A program made the translations under genes and the position numbers. Shown here in pieces: positions 6,259 to 6,889 of a DNA stretch of 6,889 nt. Numbering within the stretch: position 1 is the first letter of the stretch; every line of letters starts with the position of its first letter. The stretch spans positions 1 to 6,889 of the forward strand of contig JAGHAJ010000230.1 in the NCBI GenBank assembly GCA_021161545.1, written 5' to 3'. The notes beneath the pieces were generated by a model. It did no database searches, was not told where the DNA came from, and was given only the letters and a program-made list of their open reading frames with translations. Origin of the DNA: Synergistota bacterium (GTDB lineage Bacteria; Synergistota; JAGHAJ01).

Positions 6259-6889
6259 TACTTCTTTCCCTCAATATAACAAAAACCTCTTCTAATCTGC
6301 TGAGATCAACATACGGTACAACTATTGCAGTGATATATAGGGGTCTTTTCTTTATTTTTACAATTCTTCCAATAGCTATTCCCTTTGGAAATGTGCCACC
6401 AAATCCTACAGTTATCACTTTATCACCAATCCTTATGTCAGCACTTAATGGCAAGTAATTAAGGTAACAGAATCTCTCTCCACTCCCAGAAAGTACACCC
6501 GTGTTTCTGGATCTCTCTATCATGGCACCTATGGAGAATCCTCTATCTGTGAGCAAGATTACCTTGCTTCTATCATGGTAAACTTCTTTCACTCTTCCTA
6601 CCAGTCCTCTATATGTGATTACCGCCATACCCTTTCTTATGTGGTCCCTCTCTCCTTTATTTATAAAGATGGACCTAAGATAATATACTGGAGACCACGC
6701 TGTAACAGATGCTATTAGTACCCTATAATGGATTTTTCTTTTAAGACCAAGAAGCTTCCTTAACCTTTTGTTTTCTATCTTTTCCTCTATTAGTTTTGAT
6801 ATTTTATAATTTAGGTAGTCTATTTCCTTTTTGAGTTTTTTATTCTCCTTTGCGGCACTATTTAACGCATTTATACGTTGAATAATATC
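6248..6889 (-). CDS. mreC: MreC, rod shape-determining periplasmic scaffold (5' end missing)
   Basis: MreC spans the membrane once and forms periplasmic filaments that contact PBP2 and activate elongation. Only the last 213 residues are visible; the gene enters from the right edge, and the usual N-terminal anchor (about 65-80 residues) is outside. Visible residues 1-52 are Lys/Glu/Leu-rich with heptad spacing and read as the dimerising coiled coil. The remainder is the MreC beta-barrel domain: YYLRSIFINKGERDHIRKGM (69-88), GLVGRVKEVY (95-104), VILLTDRGFSIGAMIERSRN (110-129), GVLSGSG (131-137), and RIGDKVITVGFGGTFPKGIA (153-172). A frame beginning at the ATG at 6628 would cut into the first beta subdomain and is not a real start. 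The 3' end overlaps mreD by 11 nt. mreB is expected further upstream, to the right. Confidence 0.93.
   Translation of the reverse strand, partial: DIIQRINALNSAAKENKKLKKEIDYLNYKISKLIEEKIENKRLRKLLGLKRKIHYRVLIASVTAWSPVYYLRSIFINKGERDHIRKGMAVITYRGLVGRVKEVYHDRSKVILLTDRGFSIGAMIERSRNTGVLSGSGERFCYLNYLPLSADIRIGDKVITVGFGGTFPKGIAIGRIVKIKKRPLYITAIVVPYVDLSRLEEVFVILRERSNGT

Noticed and set aside
6248-6628. A shorter mreC starting at the ATG at 6628
   Set aside because: The frame stays open to the right edge and encodes the coiled coil and the start of the MreC beta domain, so the ATG is an internal methionine.

Overview
The window lies inside one uninterrupted minus-strand gene cluster. Transcription runs from the right edge to the left edge: mreC (5' end cut off) - mreD - pbp2/mrdA - minC - minD - minE - rodA - radical SAM gene (3' end cut off). 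Neighbouring genes either overlap (by 11, 22, 14 and 29 nt) or are separated by 1 to 19 nt. There is no stretch longer than 19 nt without a gene. I see no tRNA, rRNA, CRISPR array, mobile element, promoter or terminator.

Organism: a rod-shaped, A+T-rich bacterium. The order mreBCD-pbp2-minCDE-rodA, followed within a few genes by a radical SAM gene of the TIGR03960 type, is familiar from Clostridia and related anaerobic Firmicutes. Arginine is written almost entirely as AGA/AGG and isoleucine mostly as ATA, a bias often seen in thermophiles. A thermophilic or anaerobic clostridial-type bacterium is my best inference, but the species is not identified and another deep-branching low-GC phylum is possible.

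Layout from right to left. (1) 6889-4008 is the elongasome part: the periplasmic scaffold MreC, the membrane protein MreD, and the class B transpeptidase PBP2. (2) 4029-2273 is the division-site system: the FtsZ inhibitor MinC, the membrane ATPase MinD, and the topological factor MinE. (3) 2286-1180 is RodA, the SEDS glycosyltransferase that pairs with PBP2. (4) 1208-1 is the first 402 residues of a radical SAM protein with an N-terminal domain of the kind annotated as B12-binding; its function is unknown.

How the genes fit together: RodA polymerises and PBP2 crosslinks the lateral wall under MreCD control, while MinCDE keeps the Z ring away from the poles. Co-transcription would tie cell elongation to septum placement. 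The radical SAM gene is the only uncharacterised member. I found no clearly new system here; the point most worth following is the tight overlap of this radical SAM gene with rodA.
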